Source: Prevotella sp.
GTDB lineage: Bacteria; Bacteroidota; Bacteroidia; Bacteroidales; Bacteroidaceae
NCBI GenBank assembly: GCA_017430675.1
Contig: JAFRMM010000193.1
Coordinates: forward strand, 1 to 5,577
Direction: 5' to 3'
DNA: 5,577 bases
Both the position numbers and the translations under genes were made by a program. The stretch's first letter is position 1, and each line of letters begins with the position of its first letter. The notes below the pieces were generated by a model. It was not told where the DNA came from. It saw only the letters and a list, made by a program, of their open reading frames with translations, and did not search any database. Of the stretch, positions 1 through 5,336 are shown one piece after another.

Positions 1-30
1 GATTTATAAATCCACTAAACTTATTGCATT

Positions 31-744
31 ATGACAGAAATCCAAAAAATGAAAATGGAACTCTTAGACAAATTCGGTATTGTCGATGATCCTAAGAGCG
101 TAGATTTTTGCCGGGAGGCTTACAAGTTCCTGGCAGAAGGTGACACAACGGTAGGCATTGATCCCGCCCACCAGGAAATTAACCCTCTGAATTGGGAAAC
201 CACCATACCTACAGAGGATGGTATCTACCTGGTTTATGCGGATGGCCGCATTGAGAAATTCACAGGCCAGAATGAAAAGGACAATGTTTCAGGCATTGGC
301 GTGAAACGCGGAGGTTGGGCATTGACGGTTGACGTTAAAGACCAGGCCGACGGTGAGGACATTACCCTGACAGCCTCAGAGGATAAGACCAAGGGCTACA
401 AAGGCTACATTGACAACTATCTGGATGCAGTAGCCGATTGGAACGGTAAGGAAAACACCAAGCACCTGCAAGACATTGGACTGAATGAGAAAATCAGCCT
501 GAAAGATGGTTGGTGGATTCCAAGCCTGGCAGAACTCTATTTTATCTTCATGAACCGTAAGGCGATCAATGAGGCCCTGGAATATGTGGGCTTTGATACC
601 ATTGATGGCGTTTGGTATTGGTCAAGTACCGAGAGTTCGGCCAAGTACGCCTGGTTTCTCCACCTCCTCAACGGCAACGCCACCTGCTACACTAAGGCAT
701 CGGACACGTATCGAGTTCGGGCAGTGTCAGCATTTATTAGTTAG
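31..744 (+). CDS. DUF1566-type (C-type-lectin-like) protein, candidate DGR variable protein
   Basis: The 237-aa product has no signal peptide or membrane segment. Residues 1-50 are charged and probably helical. About 52-160 is an undefined middle part. From about 158 the pattern is that of DUF1566/Lcl C-terminal domains: GWWIPSLAEL (160-169), then WYWSSTE (195-201), AW (207-208) and a closing RVRAVSAF (228-235). This C-type-lectin-like fold is a frequent target of diversity-generating retroelements in gut Bacteroidota and their phages, where the C-terminus is hypervariable and used for ligand binding. Codons 210-220 all end in C, as expected when a template full of AAC codons is copied with adenine mutagenesis. 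A GAAA-loop hairpin follows the stop. The ATG at 31 is preceded by GCATT, a leader shared with other genes here. The domain assignment is fairly secure; the DGR role is inferred, since no reverse transcriptase or template is in the window. With no export signal, it may be a virion or intracellular ligand-binding protein. Confidence 0.8.
   Translation: MTEIQKMKMELLDKFGIVDDPKSVDFCREAYKFLAEGDTTVGIDPAHQEINPLNWETTIPTEDGIYLVYADGRIEKFTGQNEKDNVSGIGVKRGGWALTVDVKDQADGEDITLTASEDKTKGYKGYIDNYLDAVADWNGKENTKHLQDIGLNEKISLKDGWWIPSLAELYFIFMNRKAINEALEYVGFDTIDGVWYWSSTESSAKYAWFLHLLNGNATCYTKASDTYRVRAVSAFIS
613..741 (+). other. Candidate DGR variable region (VR)
   Basis: This covers the last 43 sense codons of the DUF1566-type gene, from WYWSSTE to the final residues. 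Of codons 206-220, 13 of 15 end in C, including 11 in a row (210-220). They encode chemically mixed residues (Y, A, L, H, L, L, N, G, N, A, T, C, Y), as random substitution of the first two positions of AAC codons would produce. The flanks (WYWSS and RVRAVSAF) match the conserved frame of the domain. I saw no near-copy elsewhere in the window that could be the template repeat. Boundaries are approximate. Confidence 0.5.
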
Positions 745-765
745 TTGTTAGTAGTTAGTTGTTAA
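738..765 (+). repeat. Two tandem copies of a 14-nt unit
   Basis: TAGTTAGTTGTTAG at 738-751 is followed directly by TAGTTAGTTGTTAA at 752-765, matching at 13 of 14 positions. The first copy overlaps the last codons and stop of the DUF1566-type gene. The repeat lies between the putative variable region and the hairpin. It could be a slippage duplication or a recognition sequence; no function can be assigned. Confidence 0.75.
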
Positions 766-771
766 ACTTTA

Positions 772-789
772 GCCCGGCGAAAGCCGGGC
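772..789 (+). promoter_or_regulatory. GC-rich hairpin with GAAA loop after the DUF1566-type gene
   Basis: A perfect 7-bp inverted repeat, GCCCGGC (772-778) and GCCGGGC (783-789), encloses a GAAA loop (779-782). No T-tract follows on the + strand (ATTGAATCCC), so it is a poor intrinsic terminator. The Bordetella phage BPP-1 DGR and related phage DGRs have a short hairpin/cruciform with a GRNA-type tetraloop just downstream of the variable region, needed for efficient homing. Length, loop and position here agree with that. The alternatives are a transcript-end stabiliser or a weak terminator. Confidence 0.7.
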
Positions 790-806
790 ATTGAATCCCT
801 GATCGC

Positions 807-1100
807 ATGAAATGGAGAATCGTTAAAAAGAAGTTCAACAGAGAGAAACAAAAGGCTATCGGCCACCTGGTTTGTGCCACCTTCAAAGACGGTAGCCAGG
901 TTTGGTCAAAGATCAAGGACATCAAGATCAGCCCGGCAGGTGGAAACAAAGCAAAGTACGATTTAAAAACGGAACCTTGCGACCCGCCAGAACTACCAAA
1001 GCCGACGGGAAAGACCAAAGACGGCATTAGCATGAGTTTCGATCTGAAAATGAACGAAGAGACAAAGCGGAATATCCGTAAATTAGTAGATCAATTTTAA
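807..1100 (+). CDS. Small basic hypothetical protein
   Basis: The 97-aa product is rich in lysine and arginine (first residues MKWRIVKKKFNREKQK) and has no membrane segment, signal peptide or family motif that I recognise. The N-terminal half alternates charged and hydrophobic residues and could form beta strands (HLVCATFKDGSQVWSKIKDI, about 20-39). A proline-rich stretch (about 58-67) precedes a basic helix at the C-terminus (ETKRNIRKLVDQF). The basic charge would allow nucleic-acid binding, but this is only a possibility. The gene follows the hairpin of the DUF1566-type gene and starts the run of small genes leading to the clamp. It is not an Avd-like DGR accessory protein as far as I can see: Avd proteins are larger four-helix bundles. 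Confidence 0.7.
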   Translation: MKWRIVKKKFNREKQKAIGHLVCATFKDGSQVWSKIKDIKISPAGGNKAKYDLKTEPCDPPELPKPTGKTKDGISMSFDLKMNEETKRNIRKLVDQF

Positions 1101-1111
1101 TCAGTAACATT

Positions 1112-1384
1112 ATGAATATTTTTAATCCTTACAGACGTAAAGCCCGCATCGTTTATGATGTGATAGACTACAACCTGTTTTGCGACGCTGAAACGGCGCA
1201 GTTACGCAGACTGAGAGGCAACGATGGCCTACCCATTCACTACGTTGTGAAGGTACAGGTGAAAGTCTGGATTTTCTGGGTGACGGTTTGGAGTGAAACC
1301 ACCGATTTCTCAGATGGTGACAGCCGCGAGATTATTAACCACCGTGCAGACGAATTGCACAAAAAGTTGGAGGGTACATTATGA
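1112..1384 (+). CDS. Small hypothetical protein, 90 aa
   Basis: The 90-aa product has no family I recognise. It begins with a basic stretch (NPYRRKARIVYDVIDYNLFCD), then a short loop (RLRGNDGLPIHY). A strongly beta-prone, aromatic segment follows (VVKVQVKVWIFWVTVWSE, about 45-62); its alternating pattern suggests a beta hairpin rather than a membrane helix. The C-terminal third looks helical and charged (SREIINHRADELHKKLEG). The ATG at 1112 is preceded by ACATT. The TGA stop overlaps the ATG of the next small gene (ATGA at 1381-1384), which supports translational coupling. Confidence 0.7.
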   Translation: MNIFNPYRRKARIVYDVIDYNLFCDAETAQLRRLRGNDGLPIHYVVKVQVKVWIFWVTVWSETTDFSDGDSREIINHRADELHKKLEGTL

Positions 1385-1509
1385 GTGATGAGACAAAGAA
1401 AATGGAACGCCACACCTACATTGAAGGTGAATTGTTCCCGGAGTTTGCAGCCACCCCACAAGGGGGGGGGAATGACCAACCAGAATGTAGCGAGAGCGTA
1501 GATCAATGA
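1381..1509 (+). CDS. Very small hypothetical protein with an internal G9 tract
   Basis: This short frame encodes 42 aa, beginning MSDETKKMERHTYIEGELF and ending ECSESVDQ. It is acidic and probably disordered, with no known motif. Its reality rests on context: the ATG overlaps the preceding stop (ATGA, 1381-1384), it is preceded by ACATT, and its own stop overlaps the next start (ATGA, 1506-1509). The run of nine G (1462-1470) encodes Gly-Gly-Gly in this frame. Losing one G would lead to a TAG soon afterwards and gaining one to an almost immediate TGA, so length changes alter only the last dozen residues and the overlap with the next gene. Confidence 0.5.
   Translation: MSDETKKMERHTYIEGELFPEFAATPQGGGNDQPECSESVDQ
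1462..1470 (+). repeat. Homopolymer tract of nine G
   Basis: Nine consecutive G lie within the coding frame of the 42-aa gene. Such tracts slip during replication and can switch reading frame. The downstream effect here would be confined to the last 13 codons and to coupling with the following gene. Confidence 0.9.
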
Positions 1510-1658
1510 AAGTGGCGTTATGCGGAACCTGTATTGCATACCAGGCCGAGGGCTTTAATTGCCCCGGCTTTGGTACTTGCAATATATCGGGAAACTCAGT
1601 AAGCGAGAACAACCCCGGCTGCATAGACTATCGGTATTATAGACATTGGCGACCATGA
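1506..1658 (+). CDS. Cysteine-rich micro-protein, possible metal binder
   Basis: The 50-aa product begins MKVALCGTCIAYQAEGFNC and contains PGFGTCNISGN. Cysteines lie at 6, 9, 19, 25 and 39 (C-x2-C-x9-C-x5-C-x13-C). The CxxC followed by two more cysteines suggests a small zinc-binding fold, as in many short phage proteins; the fold is inferred. The C-terminus is basic and aromatic (YRYYRHWRP). Both ends overlap neighbours by ATGA (1506-1509 and 1655-1658), which strongly supports this frame over the antisense frames in the same region. Confidence 0.6.
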   Translation: MKVALCGTCIAYQAEGFNCPGFGTCNISGNSVSENNPGCIDYRYYRHWRP

Positions 1659-1852
1659 CAGCAATCAAGGAACCAGACTATTGTGTTACGGCAATAAACC
1701 GCCTGACACGTAGGCGAGACGTTATTACGTCACCGTGCAGAAAAACTATGGCCGAAAGCCTCAGAGCAAAAACCCTGAGAACCAGGCCAGAGAAACGATC
1801 CTACATCTATCCCTCTGTATCACTCTATCCCAAACAACTTGAATTATTTTAA
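1655..1852 (+). CDS. Small basic protein ending in a clamp-binding-type motif (QLELF)
   Basis: The 65-aa product starts at the ATG at 1655, which overlaps the previous stop by ATGA. A TTG at 1646 in the same frame is a less likely start. The body is basic (INRLTRRRDVITSPCRK, about 14-30; LRAKTLRTRPEKR, about 36-48) and probably contacts nucleic acid or is disordered. The last five residues, QLELF (61-65), match the bacterial beta-clamp-binding consensus QL[SD]LF and occupy the usual free C-terminal position. The gene ends 12 bp before the clamp gene itself, so binding of the co-encoded clamp is a natural inference. No enzymatic domain is visible; an adaptor, inhibitor or loading accessory are all possible. 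Confidence 0.65.
   Translation: MTAIKEPDYCVTAINRLTRRRDVITSPCRKTMAESLRAKTLRTRPEKRSYIYPSVSLYPKQLELF
1835..1849 (+). promoter_or_regulatory. Encodes C-terminal clamp-binding-type peptide KQLEL(F)
   Basis: Codons AAA CAA CTT GAA TTA TTT before the TAA give KQLELF. Apart from codon-end differences, the same bases recur at the end of the methylase-like gene (4398-4417). The match to the beta-clamp consensus is direct; binding is inferred. Confidence 0.6.
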
Positions 1853-1864
1853 TCCAAAGACATT

Positions 1865-3088
1865 ATGACATCAACGAAATTTGAAATAAACAGAAACGTA
1901 CTCTTACAGGCACTACAGCAGTCAGCCTATGCCGTAATGACCTATAAGGAGTATAACAGCAGAAGCGGTTGGGCAGACGCTTTCAGAAGTTACGTTTTCA
2001 AGGTTGAGGCCGACCAAATGGCGATTCTGACAAGTAACGGTGAAATCTTTATGAGCGTTACGATCTCAGTAGGCAACCCGGACGGAGCCACAGCCACATT
2101 TGCCCTGTTTGCGTCTCAGTTATTGAAAGCGGTTAAGACCCTGGAAGATCAGCAACTCACTTTTGAGGTGTACGAATACCAGGTAGTAGTACGTCATTCA
2201 ATCGGCAGCTTTGCATTACCTTTGTCAGAATGTGCAGCCGAGTTTATTGAACGCCCCAAGCCTACCATCAATGAAACCTGGGCCAAAGAGTATGAAATGG
2301 AAGCACCAGGTTTGCTTTCGGTACTGAGCAAATGCAAGTTTGCTATGGCCGACGATGAATTACGCCCCGTGATGAATGGTGTATGCGTAAACATTACTGA
2401 GAACTATACCGATTTTGCAGCATCCGACGGCCACCTGTTAGTAAGGATCAGACAGAAGGGCCAGAACGAGAAAAAAGCCATGTGCGTACTGCCTAAGAGA
2501 ATAGTAAATATTCTTTTGAAGGTACTGCCAAAGACGGGCTTTGTGTTCATGCAGTTAAATGAGTATGAGCCGGACACGAAAGTAGAGAAAGGCGTTAATA
2601 CACCCGCCCCATGTTGCAGGATCGCAGTAGATAACATTGAACTTGTATTTTCTCCGATCCAAGGCCGCTATCCTAACTACGACAGCGTGATACCTACCAC
2701 CCACACAAAAGAGTGCCAGGTAAAACGTATCAGCCTCATCAAGTCAGTAGAGCGACTAATGCAGTTTACGCCGGATAGTAGCGGCCTGATCGTCGTTTAT
2801 ATGGAAAATGAGAAAATGCGCCTGGAAACAAAGGACTATGATTTTGCAGTAGAGGCAAACGAGACGATCCCCTGCCAATACAAGGGTGATAAACTCAGGA
2901 TCGGTTATAAGGATGAAGGTATTATCAAGATACTCAAAAACCTTAATGCTGAATACGTGACATTCTATTGCACCGACGAAAGCCGGGCAAGCATTGTGCA
3001 GCCCACAATCCAGGCAGAGAATGAAGATGCCCTGATGCTGATTATGCCGATGTTGGTTAGTGATGATTATTTTAAAGGAAAGGACTAA
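1865..3088 (+). CDS. dnaN: DNA polymerase III sliding clamp (beta subunit) homologue
   Basis: The 407-aa product is a complete beta-clamp homologue, somewhat longer than the usual ~370 aa. The clamp is a ring-shaped dimer that holds polymerases and other partners on DNA. Three domains are recognisable. Domain 1 (about 1-135) ends with GSFALPLSECAAEF (114-127), like the GKFELP segment of other clamps. Domain 2 contains MADDELRPVMNGV (161-173) and the signature ASDGHLLV (186-193), matching ATDGHRLA in E. coli DnaN. Domain 3 opens with IQGRYPNYDSVIP (265-277), matching the DGRFPDYRRVLP segment. The C-terminus has IMPML (393-397) in place of the terminal VMPMRL, followed by about ten extra residues. 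The methionines and proline lining the partner pocket are kept, so it should still bind QLxLF-type peptides. Two neighbouring genes encode such peptides. The ATG is preceded by ACATT and no clear ribosome-binding site. As a mobile-element copy it probably serves the element's own replication or redirects host factors. Confidence 0.9.
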   Translation: MTSTKFEINRNVLLQALQQSAYAVMTYKEYNSRSGWADAFRSYVFKVEADQMAILTSNGEIFMSVTISVGNPDGATATFALFASQLLKAVKTLEDQQLTFEVYEYQVVVRHSIGSFALPLSECAAEFIERPKPTINETWAKEYEMEAPGLLSVLSKCKFAMADDELRPVMNGVCVNITENYTDFAASDGHLLVRIRQKGQNEKKAMCVLPKRIVNILLKVLPKTGFVFMQLNEYEPDTKVEKGVNTPAPCCRIAVDNIELVFSPIQGRYPNYDSVIPTTHTKECQVKRISLIKSVERLMQFTPDSSGLIVVYMENEKMRLETKDYDFAVEANETIPCQYKGDKLRIGYKDEGIIKILKNLNAEYVTFYCTDESRASIVQPTIQAENEDALMLIMPMLVSDDYFKGKD

Positions 3089-3093
3089 GCGAT

Positions 3094-3516
3094 ATGATGT
3101 TTTCAAGTAATCAAGTTTTCGAGATTTCGGGCAGTATGGATCAGTTACCCATTGCCCTGCAATTCGCTTTGGACTACTCAGACCACGCCAGGGCCATAAC
3201 ACCAAGGGAAATTGAAAGAGGCTGCAAATTGGTTTACCAGATAGCCAAAGACGGTAAATATTGTATCGGTTGGGCCTTCAAAGACATTCAGGAAGGTTGG
3301 CAGGAATACCCGTTTGATTTCGACGTGGAAATTGTGGCCCGGATCATAGCGCAGTATCTGGGAAAATTGAAAACTCCCGATAGTGGCTATGAATGGGCCG
3401 ACGGTAGCACCGATCCAGGCTTTTTGATGAAGGTTATATCATGTGACGATAACATCAAAAACTCATTCTATGGCATTGTGAGTTTTGAGAAATTTAATTG
3501 CTTTTACGCGAAATGA
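3094..3516 (+). CDS. Hypothetical protein of Bacteroidota mobile-element type
   Basis: The 140-aa product (139 if the second ATG at 3097 is used) lies five bases after the clamp stop. It looks soluble and globular, with no signal peptide or membrane helix. Visible segments are a strand-helix start (FEISGSMDQLPIALQFALDY, about 9-28), a central KDGKYCIGWAFKDIQEGWQ stretch (about 52-70), YPFDFDVEIVARIIAQYLGK (about 72-91), and a conserved-looking end (FYGIVSFEKFNCFYAK). It resembles my memory of unnamed short proteins in Bacteroides phages and integrative elements, but I cannot name a family or function. Its place between the clamp and the methylase-like gene suggests a role in the element's DNA metabolism or modification module. 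Confidence 0.75.
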   Translation: MMFSSNQVFEISGSMDQLPIALQFALDYSDHARAITPREIERGCKLVYQIAKDGKYCIGWAFKDIQEGWQEYPFDFDVEIVARIIAQYLGKLKTPDSGYEWADGSTDPGFLMKVISCDDNIKNSFYGIVSFEKFNCFYAK

Positions 3517-3526
3517 AATTAGGGCT

Positions 3527-4420
3527 ATGAGTAAGGAATATGCAGGTGACAACGCCATCCGTCCACTTGAAAAACTGATGAATGACTTTTGCCGCAGTAA
3601 GGGCTACGACACTAACCAGGTATTTACAGATTTTCTTGATTACCTGATATGGCTTTTTAATCCCGCAGGCGGTAAAATAGACGGTTGGAAATATAGCAGC
3701 GACGAATCTAAGAAATTCTTTGAAATGGCCGGAACCTATTTAAAGATAATGGCACAGCAAACACAGGAATTAGGTTGGTACGATGCTTTCGGCGATCTGT
3801 TTATGGCCTTGCATCCAAGCGGTAACGGAAAAGGGCAGTTTTTCACGCCACCCTCAGTTTGCAATATGGTTGCAGCCTGCAATATGAAGGGTGCAAACCT
3901 TGATGAGTATGAGACCAGAACGCCTTTTGGAAAGCGTATCTGTATCAACGATCCGGCAGCAGGCAGTTCACGATTAATCCTGGCAGGCAATAAGGTATTG
4001 TTGGAAATGATGAAAAACGATCTGCATTACGACGATATAAAGATTGCAGTCAACAGGCCATATTTGGTAGCGGAAGATTTGGATTATAATTGTGTGAAAA
4101 TGTCGGCTATTAACATTATGGTACACGGGTGTTTTGGTGAGGCTGTTTGTCACGACACGCTTTGCGAACCCGAAGCCGTCAGAGCAGGCTACATTATCAA
4201 TGAATCCATGTGGCCGTTTCCTACCAATGTGCCAAGCATCCGAATGGAAATGCGCCCGGAGAGATTTGTTTGCACGTCAAGAATGATTGCTATACGAAAA
4301 GCGAAAGAGGCACAGAAAGAAGCCCCGCCGCCACCTGATAAGCAGGAACCGCCCAAGCCCGAACTAACAGAGGCGACAATGAGAAAGAAAAAAGAGTACA
4401 AACAACTTGAATTGTGGTAA
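3527..4420 (+). CDS. N6-adenine methylase-like protein lacking a visible NPPF/Y motif, ending QLELW
   Basis: Starting at the ATG at 3527 (10 bp after the previous stop) the product is 297 aa. A TTG at 3485 would overlap the upstream gene and is less likely. It resembles the type I (HsdM-like) N6_Mtase domain: a helical N-terminus, GQFFTPPSVCNMVA (103-116), SAM motif I NDPAAGSSRL (141-150), motif II-like AEDLDYNCVKMSAINIMVHG (182-201) and HDTL (209-212). The catalytic motif IV (NPPF/NPPY), expected soon after, is not seen; the chain continues as GYIINESMWPFPTNVPS. Such shortened methylase-like proteins are common in mobile elements and their activity is unclear. They may bind SAM or DNA without methylating. 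From about 257 the chain turns charged and proline-rich (APPPPDKQEPPKPE), then ends in YKQLELW. The last five residues fit a beta-clamp-binding motif on a flexible tether. The SAM-fold assignment is firm; catalysis is doubtful. Confidence 0.8.
   Translation: MSKEYAGDNAIRPLEKLMNDFCRSKGYDTNQVFTDFLDYLIWLFNPAGGKIDGWKYSSDESKKFFEMAGTYLKIMAQQTQELGWYDAFGDLFMALHPSGNGKGQFFTPPSVCNMVAACNMKGANLDEYETRTPFGKRICINDPAAGSSRLILAGNKVLLEMMKNDLHYDDIKIAVNRPYLVAEDLDYNCVKMSAINIMVHGCFGEAVCHDTLCEPEAVRAGYIINESMWPFPTNVPSIRMEMRPERFVCTSRMIAIRKAKEAQKEAPPPPDKQEPPKPELTEATMRKKKEYKQLELW
4398..4417 (+). promoter_or_regulatory. Encodes C-terminal clamp-binding-type peptide YKQLELW
   Basis: TAC AAA CAA CTT GAA TTG TGG precedes the TAA. 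It shares the 15-base string CAAACAACTTGAATT with the end of the 65-aa gene upstream of dnaN, in the same reading frame. W replaces the usual F at the last position. The preceding 30 residues look disordered, as expected for a tethered short linear motif. Confidence 0.55.
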
Positions 4421-4421
4421 C

Positions 4422-5123
4422 ATGAGAATAATAGAACCCAATAAGGATGCCCATAAATGCCCGATTAACCCCGGCAATACTTTAGACGATATTAGGACAG
4501 ATGGAACGATCTATTTTGATGATGGGCTAAAGGAAATAAAGAACGGCAAACGCTACTTTAAAAATTGTTGGCGTGCTGAGATCACCATTGCCGGGCAGAG
4601 ATACAGGCACAGAGGCAAAGACCGTCTCGATTGTGAATCCTGGCTAAAACTTGTCAAACAAGGCAATATCAAGCCGACTGACAATAAGGCTGATTGGTGG
4701 AGAATGGAGCAGCATAAAGACGAAGCAGCCCGTTATGATGAAATGATCGTCACAGCCGCCGAAGAATCCAACCTGTTATATGAATACCACCATACAAACA
4801 ACCTGGAGCCGATTTTTAAGTACGTCACAGAAAGGTTATTGCCGCATTGTATCTATTATTGTTGCCATTCCCTCAAAATGGGCCGTGCCACCTCACTTGA
4901 TGCCGCAGTTACAGCGACCTCAATATTTCTCACAAGGATTGCAGCCGGGAAACCCATTACTAATTTTACGTTTGCAGTCAAAAAAATGCTGAGAGTAAGA
5001 AAAGAGACAGGCAGCTTTTCATACTACGACAAACCGCCTAAAGAGGTCAAGATGATGGTAAACAAAATCAATTTCTCAGAGTTAGCAGAAGTGTGGAAAG
5101 TAACAAAGGATCGTATATTATGA
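4422..5123 (+). CDS. Hypothetical protein with AP2-like N-terminal DNA-binding segment
   Basis: The 233-aa product starts at the ATG at 4422, one base after the previous stop. An in-frame TTG at 4407 would overlap that gene. Residues about 36-84 (KEIKNGKRYFKNCWRAEITI, then GQRYRHRGKDRLDCESWLK) resemble the three-stranded sheet plus helix of AP2/integrase-type DNA-binding domains: an aromatic-rich W-x-A-x-I strand, a basic hairpin and a following helix. The rest (about 85-233) appears mostly helical and has no family I know; it includes a cysteine-rich CIYYCCH (143-149) and a basic FAVKKMLRVRKETG stretch. No HNH nuclease residues are evident. The TGA overlaps the next ATG (ATGA, 5120-5123), so it was coupled to the cytosine methyltransferase gene and may have worked with it. 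The AP2 likeness is moderate; the function is unknown. Confidence 0.7.
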   Translation: MRIIEPNKDAHKCPINPGNTLDDIRTDGTIYFDDGLKEIKNGKRYFKNCWRAEITIAGQRYRHRGKDRLDCESWLKLVKQGNIKPTDNKADWWRMEQHKDEAARYDEMIVTAAEESNLLYEYHHTNNLEPIFKYVTERLLPHCIYYCCHSLKMGRATSLDAAVTATSIFLTRIAAGKPITNFTFAVKKMLRVRKETGSFSYYDKPPKEVKMMVNKINFSELAEVWKVTKDRIL

Positions 5124-5331
5124 GCAAGATACAATTATTATACATTGACCTGTTTTGTGGTGCAGGTGGCACAAGTAGCGGTGTAGAGTTTGCCCGCTAC
5201 AAAAATGCGAAGTGTGCAAAGGTGATCGCCTGTGTAAACCACGACAAAAATGCCATTCTGAGCCATGCCGCGTACTTTGCGAGGCATTATGTGAGGCCCT
5301 GGATCATAAGTTTAACACCAAAAAGAAGTAA
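5120..5331 (+). pseudogene. Cytosine-C5 DNA methyltransferase remnant with large internal deletion
   Basis: From the ATG at 5120 (overlapping the previous stop by ATGA), the first ~50 residues are a clear C5-methyltransferase N-terminus. SAM motif I DLFCGAGGTSSGVEFA is at 10-25, followed by ACVNHDKNAILSHA (37-50), the usual second strand and N-H-x-x-A-x-x-x-H segment. The catalytic PCQ (IV), ENV (VI) and QxRxR (VIII) motifs and the target recognition domain are absent, against a family length of 300 aa or more. The N-terminal frame runs on to a stop at 5377, through the next gene, with no family likeness. In another frame, 5272-5331 reads VLCEALCEALDHKFNTKKK then TAA, which looks like the normal C-terminal helix and basic tail of such enzymes, and its stop lies five bases before the next ATG. 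The simplest reading is a frame-breaking deletion joining the two ends at about 5262-5278. The remnant cannot be an active methyltransferase. Confidence 0.7.
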
Positions 5332-5336
5332 GCATT

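Noticed and set aside
772..789. Hairpin as a rho-independent terminator
   Set aside because: No T-tract follows the stem on the + strand and no minus-strand gene needs ending there; a weak terminator role is not excluded.
1240..1624. Overlapping minus-strand open frames of 99 and 81 aa
   Set aside because: They lie opposite the chain of + strand micro-genes, whose ATGA overlaps make a better explanation; the minus-strand products show no recognisable motif.
3118..3140. Possible template repeat matching the end of the variable region
   Set aside because: Only a short string around TTCGGGCAGT is shared; flanks differ at non-adenine positions and it lies inside another gene's start.
2756..3205. 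149-aa open frame on the minus strand across the end of dnaN
   Set aside because: It is antisense to a clearly conserved clamp and the start of the next gene, has no family likeness, and no other minus-strand gene is supported.
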